Counted from the first letter of the stretch, positions 52,827-62,002 are shown. The stretch is 64,000 bases of DNA from Thiosulfatimonas sediminis (GCF_011398355.1 NZ_AP021889.1:186001-250000), one strand, 5' to 3'. The notes: generated by a model not told the origin, from the sequence alone. Made by a program: numbers and translations.

Positions 52827-53537
52827 TTAACGCCGCTGTTTGGGACAGCTCATCACTTGGAACTGCTTGTCAAAGCAGATGCCGAACTCTTTGTGGTCGA
52901 CATGCATCCAAAGGTCTTTGAGTTCAGGGTGCTGTTTTTTCATCCACTGCATTGCGGCTTTCGGCTTTAACTCCGCCGGCGGCATAGTATAGCGTTGGTA
53001 GAGGGCTTGGGTTTTTTGGTAATAGGCGGTAAAACTTGGGAAGTCGCAAGCGCCGTGCTTTTCCCATTCGCCTTGCAACAAGCGCGTGCCGGGGCTCATG
53101 CATAAGTAAGGTTTGAGTTCCGCCAAAGTCACTTTCGGCAGGTCGCCTTGACAAAAACGCGGGTGGCCTTTGTAGTCACCGCGGATGTAGGCATTTTCCG
53201 ATTCGCCCCATAAACCATGTACCACCCAGCCGAAATCATTGCCCGAGGCGCACTGGAATTTCACCTTGTCGGTTTGTCCTTTGCGCGCCATCTGTTCGCA
53301 GAACTTTTTCGAGTTGGAGAACATCAACAAAAAGAAATCCGTTGCGACTTCGGTATTTTGATAATCAATCTGATGGTCGTAGTTGGGGTTCAGCCAAGCG
53401 TCGTCGATTTGGCATTTGGCGTGCACATTAAACGAGAGGGCGAAAACAAAGAATAGGGCGAGGAAATAATGCACAGAGTAGGCCTTTTGAGTTAGTGCGA
53501 CAGAGTGTGCGGATTGACAGGGGCGAAGCCGCCCCAT
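52827..53537 (-). CDS. Periplasmic RNase T2-family endoribonuclease
   Basis: RNase T2 enzymes cut RNA through a 2',3'-cyclic intermediate. This protein of 236 residues has the two catalytic motifs WVVHGLWGES and EWEKHGACDFPS, with His and Glu in the right order, and several Cys for disulfides. An export signal ends near FALSFNVHAKCQ. The start is uncertain: ATG 53537 gives a long signal of about 40 residues; GTG 53474 has a better ribosome site (AAAGG) but few positive charges. It precedes the ParB-like gene by one base gap. Confidence 0.9.
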   Translation of the reverse strand: MGRLRPCQSAHSVALTQKAYSVHYFLALFFVFALSFNVHAKCQIDDAWLNPNYDHQIDYQNTEVATDFFLLMFSNSKKFCEQMARKGQTDKVKFQCASGNDFGWVVHGLWGESENAYIRGDYKGHPRFCQGDLPKVTLAELKPYLCMSPGTRLLQGEWEKHGACDFPSFTAYYQKTQALYQRYTMPPAELKPKAAMQWMKKQHPELKDLWMHVDHKEFGICFDKQFQVMSCPKQRR

Positions 53538-53552
53538 GGTAACGATTGGGTT

Positions 53553-54071
53553 TTAATGTTCGTCTTTCGCTTTACTGTGGTTGCCAAGTCTGTCCATTAG
53601 CGCGTACATCACGCCGGAGAAAACAAAGGTGACGTGCAGGCCAATCAACCACGCGAGATGCTTGTCGCTGTATTGCTCGATGTTCATAAAGGCTTTGAGC
53701 AGTTCGATTCCCGAAATGGCCACAATCGAACCGATGACTTTGATTTTCAGATCAGTAAAGCCGATATGCCCCATCCATTCCGGGCGGTCTTCATGGTTTT
53801 GCAAATCCATTTTGGAAACGAAATTCTCATAACCGCTAAAGATAATGATAATCAGCAAGTTCATAATCAAGGCCACATCGACCAAGGTCAGGACACCGAT
53901 AATGATGTCGCCGCTGGTCGCTTGAGTCAGGCTCAAGGCCAAGTCCAACAGTTCTTTGCCGAACTTAAACAGCAAAATCACCATGGCAAGCACCAGACCT
54001 AAATAGACCGGTGCCATCAACCAGCGACTGGCGAACAGCAGGTTTTCAAAAAAATGTTCTACGCGTTTCAT
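53553..54071 (-). CDS. YqhA-family (UPF0114) inner-membrane protein
   Basis: This 172-residue protein has four helices. The N-terminal start RVEHFFENLLFASRWLMAPVY and the internal IDLVDVALIMNLLII-like stretch (LTLVDVALIMNLLIIIIFSG) are typical of YqhA proteins, along with KVIGSIVAISGIELLKAF. The molecular role is unknown. An AGAACG-like site precedes the ATG. It is 15 bp from the RNase T2 gene and may share its transcript. Confidence 0.88.
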   Translation of the reverse strand: MKRVEHFFENLLFASRWLMAPVYLGLVLAMVILLFKFGKELLDLALSLTQATSGDIIIGVLTLVDVALIMNLLIIIIFSGYENFVSKMDLQNHEDRPEWMGHIGFTDLKIKVIGSIVAISGIELLKAFMNIEQYSDKHLAWLIGLHVTFVFSGVMYALMDRLGNHSKAKDEH

Positions 54072-54241
54072 GGCGTTCTCCGAAAAAATAATCGCGCTAT
54101 TCTAACGGATTTATGGGTTTTTCGCCGCGCAAACTTTGCGGTCGGCTGGGCAATTAATCGCGCATTGTGTTTGAAACAGCGAGGCGCTTTTGTTAGGGTT
54201 TAAAAGGTTGAATGCTTTTTTTGAAGCCCAAGGACTGATTG

Positions 54242-55150
54242 ATGACGCTTACTGTTTTTAGAAAAATATTGGCCATTGTAGGCCTTATTTTTTGCTTTTT
54301 ATCCAGCGTGCACGCTGAACAGCTGCATACTAAAGAAACTCAAAATATCGAAAATTTAAGCCAGCCGATGTATAACCCTTTTGTTGAGCGTTATGTGATG
54401 GATGATTTAAAGCAATTGCGAGTTGAGATGAACGATTTGCACGTTGAAGTCACTAAAGAAATTACCAATCGTGAATTGGCTGCGACAACTCGTGCGGTCA
54501 GTTACGCGACCGATACGATTACCTATTTTTTCTATCTGATTGCGGGTGTTAGTTCGGTTTTGGTTTTGGTTGGTTGGAATTCGATTCGGGATGTCAAAGA
54601 GAAAGTACATCTGTTGGCGAACACGAAAATTGATGAGGTAGTGACCGAATATGAAGGGCGATTAGCAAAGTTAGAAGAGGAGTTACATCGTAAATCGCGT
54701 GGCATAACCAGCGCACAGCAACGCTTGGCGCAACATCAGGATATTTACAGCCTATGGTTAAAGGCTGGGCAAGAGCAGATTTTGAGCAATAAAGTGGATA
54801 TCTACGACCAAATTTTAGAACGCGACCCTGATAATGCGGAAGCCATGACCTATAAGGCGGACGTGGTTCTAGATATGGAAGAGCCGCATTGGGCAATTGC
54901 ATTATGTCATCAGGCGCTTCGTTTAAGTCCGGAAAACAGCCATGCTTTTTATCAGTTGGCGAGTGCTTATGCGCTGTTGGATGCGCCGGAAAAAGCGCTT
55001 AATTATCTGGCGAAGTCTTTGCAAGATGCACAAGGCAATGCCGACTCAATTTTAAATGACCCGCATTTTGCGAACTTAAAAAAAGAAGCCAAATTTATCG
55101 CGCTTTTACGGGGCTACGACAGCAGCTTTCAATCCACACAGGCGGTTTAA
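54242..55150 (+). CDS. Membrane TPR protein with coiled-coil linker
   Basis: This protein of 302 residues has an N-terminal signal or anchor (AIVGLIFCFLSSVHA), a second helix (about 92-112, ITYFFYLIAGVSSVLVLVGW), a charged coiled-coil region (EGRLAKLEEELHRK), and then TPR repeats (about 185-280). The TPR portion includes VDIYDQILERDPDNAEAMTYKADVVLD and HQALRLSPENSHAFYQLASAYALLDAPEKALNYL-type text. The function is unknown; TPRs bind partner proteins. I start at ATG 54242 rather than TTG 54239. It ends with a stop overlapping the next, convergent gene by four bases. Confidence 0.75.
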   Translation: MTLTVFRKILAIVGLIFCFLSSVHAEQLHTKETQNIENLSQPMYNPFVERYVMDDLKQLRVEMNDLHVEVTKEITNRELAATTRAVSYATDTITYFFYLIAGVSSVLVLVGWNSIRDVKEKVHLLANTKIDEVVTEYEGRLAKLEEELHRKSRGITSAQQRLAQHQDIYSLWLKAGQEQILSNKVDIYDQILERDPDNAEAMTYKADVVLDMEEPHWAIALCHQALRLSPENSHAFYQLASAYALLDAPEKALNYLAKSLQDAQGNADSILNDPHFANLKKEAKFIALLRGYDSSFQSTQAV

Positions 55151-57291
55151 TTCTGTGGTTTTAAGGTCTTTAACCAGGCTTGGTGGTCAATCGGACGGGC
55201 GTGCAGATAGCCTTGAATAATCGCTGGGCCAAACTGTTGGATAACCGCTTCTTGTTCGGCGGTTTCGACTCCTTCGACCACCACATCAAGATGAAAGGTT
55301 TGTGCCATTTCAAATACCGCTTTGACCAATGTCCAATCTTCGATATCGGTGGTGATTCGGCGCACAAAGGTTTGGTCTACTTTAATTTCATCGACGGGCA
55401 AGCGTTTTAAATAACTCAGCGACGAGTAGCCGGTGCCAAAATCGTCAATTGAGAAGTGTGCGCCTAAGGTTCTTAAGTGTTTCATTTTTTTCACAATATC
55501 GGAAAAATCGTTTAGGAAAACACTTTCGGTTAATTCCAGGGTTACCAGCTTTGGATTGACGCCAGTTTGTTCAAAAATTTGCTGCACGTGGGTCAAAAAA
55601 TGTGGATGGGCGAAGTGATGACCGGAAATGTTAATCGAAATCCGTACCTCTAGACCTTGCTGGGCTTGTTCGCTAATAAAGCGACACACTTGGGTAAGCA
55701 TCCATTTGTCGAGGTCGATAATTAAGCTGGATTCTTCAGCTAAGGCAATAAAAATATCTGGACGAATCCAGCCGCGTTTTGGGTGATTCCAGCGGATTAA
55801 GGCTTCGGCACGTGGCAAGGTGTCGGTTGGATGAATTTGCGTCTGTAAGAAAAAAGTCAGTTCATCCTTTTCAAGCGCACTTTTAAGCTCTTTTTGCAGT
55901 TTAAAGCGCTCGTTGACTTCGTGTGATAACGCTTTGTGGTAAATCACATAACGGTGATTGCCTAGGAATTTTGCATGGTGCATGGCGATCATCGCATTGC
56001 GGATAATTTCTTTGCTGGTTTCGTATTGGCGGCTTGGGAAATCGACAATACCTTGACTGAGTGTCACCGAAATGGGTTCATTATGAACCATAATTGGTGG
56101 GCTAAAAAGTTGCTGAATGGTGTCACCGAACCAACCCAAGTTATTGTGAGACAGAGCTTCATGAATGCCAATCGGTTCGAGTAGAATAAAAAATTCGTCA
56201 GAACTGCCTCGGAAAACCTGTTTGTTTTGTATTTGGCATTCGTTCAGTCGTTTGGCGACGGCGCGCAGCAGTTGGTCGCCAAACTCATACCCGAGCGCAT
56301 TGTTGAAAAGCGTGAAACCGTTGATATTAAGTTTGATTAAGATGCCTTTGGTATGCTCCATTTGTGCTGTTTTCAAGCGGTTTTGTAGCTCTTTATTTAA
56401 CATTTGCATATTAGGTAGTTTGGTTAAGTCATCATAAAAAGCTTGTTTGAGAATCTGCTTTTCTTCTTGTTTATTTAACTCTAATGTTTTTTTGAATTTA
56501 AGCACGGCTTTCGCGAGCAGGTGCAATTCGCCTTTGGTGCGAGCTGACATCGCTTTGAGTTCATGCAATGGGGGTATTTCATCGCGATTGGTTGCTAAGC
56601 TGTGCAGTGACATTAACACTGTCCGAAGGTAATTAGACAGTCTTGCGGCAGACAAGACGGCAATCAATAGTGCTGAAATTAAGCCGATAGCGCCCCAGTA
56701 ATATAGGTTTTGCACTTGTGTTTGAAAATTCTGATGCGAGTGCGAGAAGGCTCTGTCGGTATAGTTGGACAAGCGATTGGATAGACTGTTGGATTGATTG
56801 ACAAATTGAAAATATTCTTCTTGTGCCGAACTGATGTAATTGCGCGCAATATTGGGGTCTATCACCACAATATCAGACGCCATAATAGAAAAATTTTTAA
56901 AGTTAGTGAAGCTTTCCTGCCAAAGATCAAAATTAAAATCGGCTAATTGGAGTTTGCTAAGCCGAGTTTTCAGTTGGACTAATTCTTCTTCGGTGTGCGC
57001 TAATTCATCAACCATTTTGGATTGCATTCGGTAGGCTTGTGTTTGGCTAAGTAAATTTTTATCGGTTGCGATTAGTAGCGCGTTCAGGTTTTGGTATTGC
57101 ACGCCAACCACTTCGATGAATTGCATCGTTTTGTGCAGGTCGTGTACCGTTTCGTTGACGACTTTTTGCTCAAAGCTGCGAGTGTCGGAAAACTGTTTAA
57201 GTACCAAGATATTGAAGCCGCTGAGTATCAACACCACCATAATAGCGGGCAGTAAAAAGAGCAATAGAGCAGAAAATCGCAGGCGCAACAT
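55147..57291 (-). CDS. Membrane GGDEF-EAL protein, probably a phosphodiesterase
   Basis: This 714-residue protein has an N-terminal helix (LLLFLLPAIMVVLILSGFNIL), a periplasmic part, a second helix (about 203-222, IGLISALLIAVLSAARLS), then GGDEF and EAL domains. The GGDEF site reads RGSSDEF, so it is degenerate. The EAL domain is intact (EALIRW, LELTES, DDFGTGYSS, VEGVET). It probably degrades c-di-GMP in response to an outside signal. The stop overlaps that of the convergent TPR gene. Confidence 0.92.
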   Translation of the reverse strand: MLRLRFSALLLFLLPAIMVVLILSGFNILVLKQFSDTRSFEQKVVNETVHDLHKTMQFIEVVGVQYQNLNALLIATDKNLLSQTQAYRMQSKMVDELAHTEEELVQLKTRLSKLQLADFNFDLWQESFTNFKNFSIMASDIVVIDPNIARNYISSAQEEYFQFVNQSNSLSNRLSNYTDRAFSHSHQNFQTQVQNLYYWGAIGLISALLIAVLSAARLSNYLRTVLMSLHSLATNRDEIPPLHELKAMSARTKGELHLLAKAVLKFKKTLELNKQEEKQILKQAFYDDLTKLPNMQMLNKELQNRLKTAQMEHTKGILIKLNINGFTLFNNALGYEFGDQLLRAVAKRLNECQIQNKQVFRGSSDEFFILLEPIGIHEALSHNNLGWFGDTIQQLFSPPIMVHNEPISVTLSQGIVDFPSRQYETSKEIIRNAMIAMHHAKFLGNHRYVIYHKALSHEVNERFKLQKELKSALEKDELTFFLQTQIHPTDTLPRAEALIRWNHPKRGWIRPDIFIALAEESSLIIDLDKWMLTQVCRFISEQAQQGLEVRISINISGHHFAHPHFLTHVQQIFEQTGVNPKLVTLELTESVFLNDFSDIVKKMKHLRTLGAHFSIDDFGTGYSSLSYLKRLPVDEIKVDQTFVRRITTDIEDWTLVKAVFEMAQTFHLDVVVEGVETAEQEAVIQQFGPAIIQGYLHARPIDHQAWLKTLKPQN

Positions 57292-57301
57292 GGTTGTGGT
57301 T

Positions 57302-57967
57302 TCAGGGCGTTAAGGATTGGAGTAGCGCCGGCCAGTCTTTTGGACGAATGCTACCGAGATAGTCAAATTGACCATTATCAAGCGGTTCAAAAATTACTAG
57401 AGTGGCTTCTTCAGGAAAATAGTTAATTAAATCCACCATGTTGGGGGCGTGCGCCACAACCACTCGATTACTGCCAGCGGCGACAGGGGTTGATACTAGA
57501 CGCTGAGTATTGGCGATAACCGGTTTTTTCTCGGCACTGGTCATGGCACCGTAATACATTAAATTGTTATCCACGGTAAATTTACCAAAAGCGTTTTTGG
57601 CGGAATCTTTCGCGCGGCACATTGGGCTGCTAAAAACCTCGCCAATCGGAATTTGTGCTTGGCGAAGATAGTGACCGACTTGTGTGGTGATGTTAATGCC
57701 TTGTTGATTTAGGACGCGTTGGGTAGTGCAATCGGCTAAATCTACTTTAGGGGCTTGGTCAGGTCGATGGTTGTCCGTGTAGCCGTGGCGCATATAAATA
57801 ACCAAACCGCCGTTTTGTAGCTGTTTAAGTAAAGCTTGGGTGGCAATTTTTTCTGCAAATTCCGGTTTTTGGGCAGGTGATTGTGCAGCAACAACGATGG
57901 AAACGAACAAAAACAGCAGTAGCGCGAAAAGCGTACGGACAGAATATTTGCTTGATGATGTCATCAT
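57302..57967 (-). CDS. Exported histidine phosphatase superfamily protein
   Basis: This 221-residue protein has a signal peptide (LFALLLFLFVSIVVAAQS) and a histidine-phosphatase core. The RHG motif is GGLVIYMRHGYTDNHRP (His is the phospho-acceptor), and the second site is VVVAHAPNMVDLI. VFSSPMCRAKDSA contains another typical Arg. Substrate is unknown; related exported members act on small phosphates in the periplasm. It lies 10 bp upstream of the GGDEF-EAL gene on the same strand. Confidence 0.88.
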   Translation of the reverse strand: MMTSSSKYSVRTLFALLLFLFVSIVVAAQSPAQKPEFAEKIATQALLKQLQNGGLVIYMRHGYTDNHRPDQAPKVDLADCTTQRVLNQQGINITTQVGHYLRQAQIPIGEVFSSPMCRAKDSAKNAFGKFTVDNNLMYYGAMTSAEKKPVIANTQRLVSTPVAAGSNRVVVAHAPNMVDLINYFPEEATLVIFEPLDNGQFDYLGSIRPKDWPALLQSLTP

Positions 57968-57999
57968 GGCCTCTAAAAGTTATCTTGCGATTATGCTAA

Positions 58000-58137
58000 G
58001 GAGACACTGAATAAGTCCCGATTGACGTTAGCGTGGAATTGTCTGTTTCTGTCAGGTCGAGCCATGACGGCAAACAGCCGCCCAACCCAGTCAAATTCTT
58101 TTGTGCCTGAAGCCATTTGGACTTGCTCTGCATCCCT
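58000..58137 (+). repeat. MITE-like repeat, copy A
   Basis: This segment of about 138 bp matches copy B (58636-58769) in inverted orientation with good identity. Both share the ends AAGTCC and GGACTT and an inner core (GTCAGGTCGAGCCATGACGG). The ends resemble terminal inverted repeats, and the core can fold into a hairpin with one bulge. It encodes nothing. The rest of 57968-58256 holds no gene. Confidence 0.7.
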
Positions 58138-58256
58138 TTAACGGTAAATGAACCAATTCATTCCGTCAAGTAGGGATCATAAATTGCTGAGTAAAAGCGC
58201 GCATCAAAGCAATTTATATCAAGAAAATAAAAAGGTTTATCTATAGGTTAATGGAT

Positions 58257-58553
58257 TTATTTTGAGTAGGTTTCATTACGGTTACGCCAGATTTTGGCAA
58301 CCGCTTTATCACTACCAACCCATGCAACGATTAAGCAGATTAACCCTATTAGGCCAAATAAAGTAACGGGAAACAGGCCGGCGAATTGCTCAATTTTTAA
58401 GGAAAAATAGAGACCGATGCTGGCTAAGAGCAGAAATAAAACGCCCATGATATACAGCACTGTTCGGTGTGAGCGCTGATATTCGTATGCGCCGGACGAG
58501 TTTTCTAAAGGGGTTAGGATTGGCGCAGCGAGTTTACGTAATAGAGATTTCAT
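58257..58553 (-). CDS. Small two-helix membrane protein
   Basis: This 98-residue protein has two helices (about 32-50, TVLYIMGVLFLLLASIGLYF, and 61-80, PVTLFGLIGLICLIVAWVG), with basic ends. I recall similar small proteins in marine gammaproteobacteria but cannot name a family. It is isolated between the two repeat copies, so it could move or be regulated with them. Confidence 0.6.
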   Translation of the reverse strand: MKSLLRKLAAPILTPLENSSGAYEYQRSHRTVLYIMGVLFLLLASIGLYFSLKIEQFAGLFPVTLFGLIGLICLIVAWVGSDKAVAKIWRNRNETYSK

Positions 58554-58635
58554 AAGGATTGGCTAAACAGTTAAAAGATAGCAACCTTAGCGTACCTGAA
58601 TGGCTTAAGCAAGCAAATCGGAATCTGTGCTTAGG

Positions 58636-58769
58636 GAGAGACAGAACAAGTCCAAATGGCTTCAGGCAAAAAAGAATTTGACTGAGCTAGGCAGCAGTTT
58701 TCCGTCATGGCTCGACCTGACAGAAACAGGCAATCCTGCGCTAACGTCAATCGGGACTTGTTGGTCTCT
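58636..58769 (-). repeat. MITE-like repeat, copy B (inverted relative to A)
   Basis: This 134-bp segment is the inverted relative of copy A, with ends reading GAGAGACAGAACAAGTCC on the left and GGACTTGTTGGTCTCT on the right, which form a terminal inverted repeat. It begins 83 bp upstream of the 58257-58553 gene and ends four bases past the stop of the small gene at 58773. No transposase is near. Confidence 0.7.
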
Positions 58770-58772
58770 AAA

Positions 58773-58940
58773 TTAGAAATCGCTCTTGGGTTGCTTGCGT
58801 AAAATATAGCGTGGTGTATGCGCGTTGAGATGATCGTATTCTTCAGCCCCAGTAAAATGGTGTTTATCATCCGGTATAGGGGTTTCGTCTAGAACCCATT
58901 CATATCCAAATAGTCCGAATAAAGCGTTGATCAAGCGCAT
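58773..58940 (-). CDS. 55-residue protein coupled to the DUF1461 gene
   Basis: This short protein opens MRLINALFGLFGYEWVLDET and has a polar, His-containing remainder (PDDKHHFTGAEEYDH). I do not recognise it. The start ATG 58940 overlaps the DUF1461 stop as TAATG; an earlier ATG 58961 gives seven more residues. It ends four bases before repeat copy B, which could supply its transcript end. Confidence 0.5.
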   Translation of the reverse strand: MRLINALFGLFGYEWVLDETPIPDDKHHFTGAEEYDHLNAHTPRYILRKQPKSDF

Positions 58941-59686
58941 TATCGAGGCGCTCCAGTGCACAGGAAACGGTTGGTGAAAAATAGCAGTAAGCTAAACAAT
59001 CCAAGCGCTAGGATTAGAATGCTGGCAGCAATCCAAGCAAATAGATCTGGCGCTTTCATCATTGTCGACATTAAAGAGTCTTGGTAATAAAAAAACCATT
59101 GGTGATTCTCTGGGAAAATCCAAATATGCAGCTGATAAAAGACTGCCTTAGCGCCGATTAAAAGCAGCAAAATCAGACTGACGCCCAAGCCAATGGCCAG
59201 ATTAAGCCAAGCGGTTTGGGGTTTGATGGCAGGCTGTACGGCTTGCTTTTTAAGTGCATTGTGGAGCTGCCAAGTGAGCATAGGCCATAAGCCGGCGACA
59301 ACCAAAATAAGCCGGTTAAGCCAATCAACTAGCTTGGCAACATCTTGTAAATGCACGATTTCTGCATTTCTAAGCAGTGGCGTAGTGCCATAACGACTCT
59401 GGTAATTTAATGCGCTTAAGCCGTGGCCTTGCTGATGGATGGCGTTTACGATGCCGGCAAAAAGGGTAAAACGGGTATTGGCGTCGGTTGAGGCAAAATC
59501 GGCGCGATAACGATTTTTGGGGGCATATTCATCAATATTTGCGCCAATACCCGCATAATCATGCCAAACGGGGTAGAGAAAATTCGCTTTCGCCAATATG
59601 TGCCAACTCAATCCCAAGCACAAAAATAGACTCACCCAAACCCATGCGAAACGGCTAACTGCAAGTTGGAGAGAGGATTCTGGCAT
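58940..59686 (-). CDS. DUF1461-like integral membrane protein
   Basis: This 248-residue protein has about four helices (near 13-32, 122-140, 162-182 and 215-238). The segment FYQLHIWIFPENHQWFFYYQ resembles the 'H..FP...W.F' motif of DUF1461 proteins, and the later part has the same arrangement. The function is unknown. It lies divergent from yaeQ. The match is by eye. Confidence 0.7.
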   Translation of the reverse strand: MPESSLQLAVSRFAWVWVSLFLCLGLSWHILAKANFLYPVWHDYAGIGANIDEYAPKNRYRADFASTDANTRFTLFAGIVNAIHQQGHGLSALNYQSRYGTTPLLRNAEIVHLQDVAKLVDWLNRLILVVAGLWPMLTWQLHNALKKQAVQPAIKPQTAWLNLAIGLGVSLILLLLIGAKAVFYQLHIWIFPENHQWFFYYQDSLMSTMMKAPDLFAWIAASILILALGLFSLLLFFTNRFLCTGAPR

Positions 59687-59857
59687 GGAGTCTACCGCAT
59701 GGCGATGAATAAGAGTAATTATTCTAGCAGGGGAAATTGTTTTGAATTTGAGAATCCGATTGGAATTTTTAAGCCGTCAGTTAACACAAAGAAAAATCAT
59801 CGCAGGGTTTTATGGCAAGATGGGCGCCTATTTTTAGTATTTGCAAAAAGGTTTCTT

Positions 59858-60394
59858 GTGGCGTTAAAACCAACTGTTTATAAATTTAAAATTTCGCTTT
59901 CTGATTTAAATCGCTCACTTTTTACCGCGTTGAGTTTGACGGTCGCTAAGCATCCGTCAGAAAATGATGAACGTATGATGGCACGATTATTGGCTTACTG
60001 TATTAACGCTCAAGAGGATTTAAGCTTTGGTGCGGGGTTGAGCGAAGTGGATGATCCGGCGATTTCGTTGACAACATTGGATGACCAATTGGTGTTGTGG
60101 ATTGATGTCGGCGAACCGTCGTTAGAGCGTATGAAAAAAGCCACGCGTAAAGGGCGGCAGACGAAAGTTTACAGCTTTAATAGTAAGTCTGATGTCTGGT
60201 GGGAACAGGGCAAGGGGCAATTTAGCCGGTTGGATATCGAAGTTTATCGTTTTAACTGGAATGAGATTCAAACGTTTGCCCAGATGTTGGAGCGCACGAT
60301 GGATTTTTCAGTCACCATTAGTGGTAATTCGGCCTATTTGGCAACTGCTAAAGGGGAATGCGAAGTGCATTGGGAAGTGTTACAGCAGCCTTGA
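59858..60394 (+). CDS. yaeQ: YaeQ-family protein
   Basis: This 178-residue protein begins MALKPTVYKFKISLSDLNR and has HPSENDERMMARLLAYC, WIDVGEPSLERMKKATRKG and VYSFNSKSDVWWEQ, a YaeQ fold of the PD-(D/E)XK-like nuclease superfamily. I start at GTG 59858, with an AAAAAGG site five to six nt before it, giving a length close to E. coli YaeQ (181). The upstream 60-residue extension from other starts is not conserved. It is convergent with dbpA. The real role of YaeQ is unclear. Confidence 0.9.
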   Translation: MALKPTVYKFKISLSDLNRSLFTALSLTVAKHPSENDERMMARLLAYCINAQEDLSFGAGLSEVDDPAISLTTLDDQLVLWIDVGEPSLERMKKATRKGRQTKVYSFNSKSDVWWEQGKGQFSRLDIEVYRFNWNEIQTFAQMLERTMDFSVTISGNSAYLATAKGECEVHWEVLQQP

Positions 60395-60416
60395 TGATGC
60401 TGTCTTCAATTCAGTG

Positions 60417-60443
60417 CGGGTCTGTGTTTGCTTAACAGACCCG
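60417..60443. other. Hairpin between yaeQ and dbpA
   Basis: CGGGTCTGT (60417-60425) pairs with ACAGACCCG (60435-60443) around a nine-base loop. There is no T tract on either side, so it may be a Rho-assisted or two-way end for the convergent genes. Confidence 0.45.
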
Positions 60444-60466
60444 TGAACTTTGGCGGAATGATCTCT

Positions 60467-61855
60467 TTAACTCAGGAAGCGCGCACGTGTGTTGCGCCCT
60501 TTAAGTTTGCCGTTATTAAGCTGATTCAAGGCTTGTTGGCTGATTTTTTTGTTTACCGCAACATAAGAATGTCTTGCCGCGATTTTAATTTTGCCAATAT
60601 CCTCGCCAGAAAGGCCGCCATCGCCGGTGAGCGCACCTAAAATATCGCCGGGGCGGATTTTGCTTTTTTTGCCGTCATCAATCAGTAAGGTGACCATAGG
60701 TGCTTTGCTGGGGCGTTGCAATAATACAGATTTGTCTGGCAAGGCTTCGGTAGTAATTTGAATGCCTAAAATTTCTTCTAATTGCGCCACTTTATAACTC
60801 TGTTTATCGCTAATCAGAGAACAAGCAAAACCACTTTTTCCGGCTCGGCCGGTACGCCCAATGCGGTGAATATGCACTTCTGGATCGTGTGCCAGATGAT
60901 AGTTAATCACCACCTCAACCGAGGCGATGTCCAAACCGCGCGCAGCGACATCGGTTGCTACCAAAACGGTGGCACTTTGATTAGCAAATTGAATTAATGT
61001 TTGGTCACGGTCACGCTGTTCTAAATCACCGTGTAATGCGACGGCGCTAAAACCTTGGGCTTGCAAATTGCTGGTTAACTCTTGTACTTCACGTTTTGTG
61101 TTACAAAACACGACCGCAGAGGTAGTCTGATGCGCCATTAACAGTAATTTAACCGCTTGTTGGCGCTCTTCATCGTTGGCCACATCGTAAAAATGTTGGC
61201 GAATGGCGTTGTCGTTATGCACCGATTCCACTTTTACGTGTGTCGGGTTAGTTAGAATATGCGCAGCCAGCTTTTGAATCGATTCCGGAAACGTTGCGCT
61301 AAAAAGTAACGTTTGTCGTGCTTCAGGCATCTGTCCGATAATCGTTTCTAAAGACTCTTCAAATCCCATTTCCAGCATACGGTCTGCTTCATCCAGCACC
61401 AAAATATTCAGTTCATCCAGTAATAGTGTACCGCGCTTAACATGGTCTTCAACCCGCCCTGGTGTGCCGACAATAATGTGTGCGCCATATTCCAATGATG
61501 TCGCTTGAGGCTTAAAAGGCGTGCCGCCACATAGGGTCAATAGCTTGACGTTATCGATTTGGCTGGCCAGTTTACGAATTTCGGTAGCGACCTGTTCAGC
61601 CAGTTCACGGGTTGGGCAAAGGACAAGTGCTTGCGTGCTGAGCCATCTTGCATTGAGATGTTGCAATAATCCCAAACCAAACGCTGCTGTTTTACCTGAG
61701 CCGGTTTTGGCCTGGGCTATGACGTCTTCACTGCGTAAAATGCTCGGTACGCTTTGCGCCTGAATCGGTGTCATGGTGGTGAAATTCAACGCTTCAAGCG
61801 CCCCGAGTAATTCTGGGCGGAGATTAAGTTGAGAAAAAGAGGTAGAGTCTGTCAT
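60467..61855 (-). CDS. dbpA: ATP-dependent RNA helicase DbpA
   Basis: DbpA unwinds RNA around helix 92 of 23S rRNA in large-subunit assembly. The 462-residue protein has the Q motif (LNFTTMTPIQAQSVP), AKTGSGKT, PTRELAEQ, DEAD, SAT and HRIGRTGRAG. The last 75 residues hold the DbpA-type RNA-binding domain (KIRPGDILGALTGDGGL, DIGKIKIAARHSYVAV). I start at ATG 61855 with AGGCG upstream; a longer frame from 61903 adds a non-conserved piece. Length matches E. coli DbpA (457). Confidence 0.95.
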   Translation of the reverse strand: MTDSTSFSQLNLRPELLGALEALNFTTMTPIQAQSVPSILRSEDVIAQAKTGSGKTAAFGLGLLQHLNARWLSTQALVLCPTRELAEQVATEIRKLASQIDNVKLLTLCGGTPFKPQATSLEYGAHIIVGTPGRVEDHVKRGTLLLDELNILVLDEADRMLEMGFEESLETIIGQMPEARQTLLFSATFPESIQKLAAHILTNPTHVKVESVHNDNAIRQHFYDVANDEERQQAVKLLLMAHQTTSAVVFCNTKREVQELTSNLQAQGFSAVALHGDLEQRDRDQTLIQFANQSATVLVATDVAARGLDIASVEVVINYHLAHDPEVHIHRIGRTGRAGKSGFACSLISDKQSYKVAQLEEILGIQITTEALPDKSVLLQRPSKAPMVTLLIDDGKKSKIRPGDILGALTGDGGLSGEDIGKIKIAARHSYVAVNKKISQQALNQLNNGKLKGRNTRARFLS

Positions 61856-62002
61856 GAATGCGCCTGTAATATTTGGCAAACTTGAAGCAGCTAACCAAAT
61901 CAAAAAAGAAAAAGCTTATTGTACGTGAAGCGATGCCTCAGGGTATATTTGAATCAGCAAACGCCGATGACTTCGAGCGTAGCATTTTGAGGAGTAAATC
62001 GA

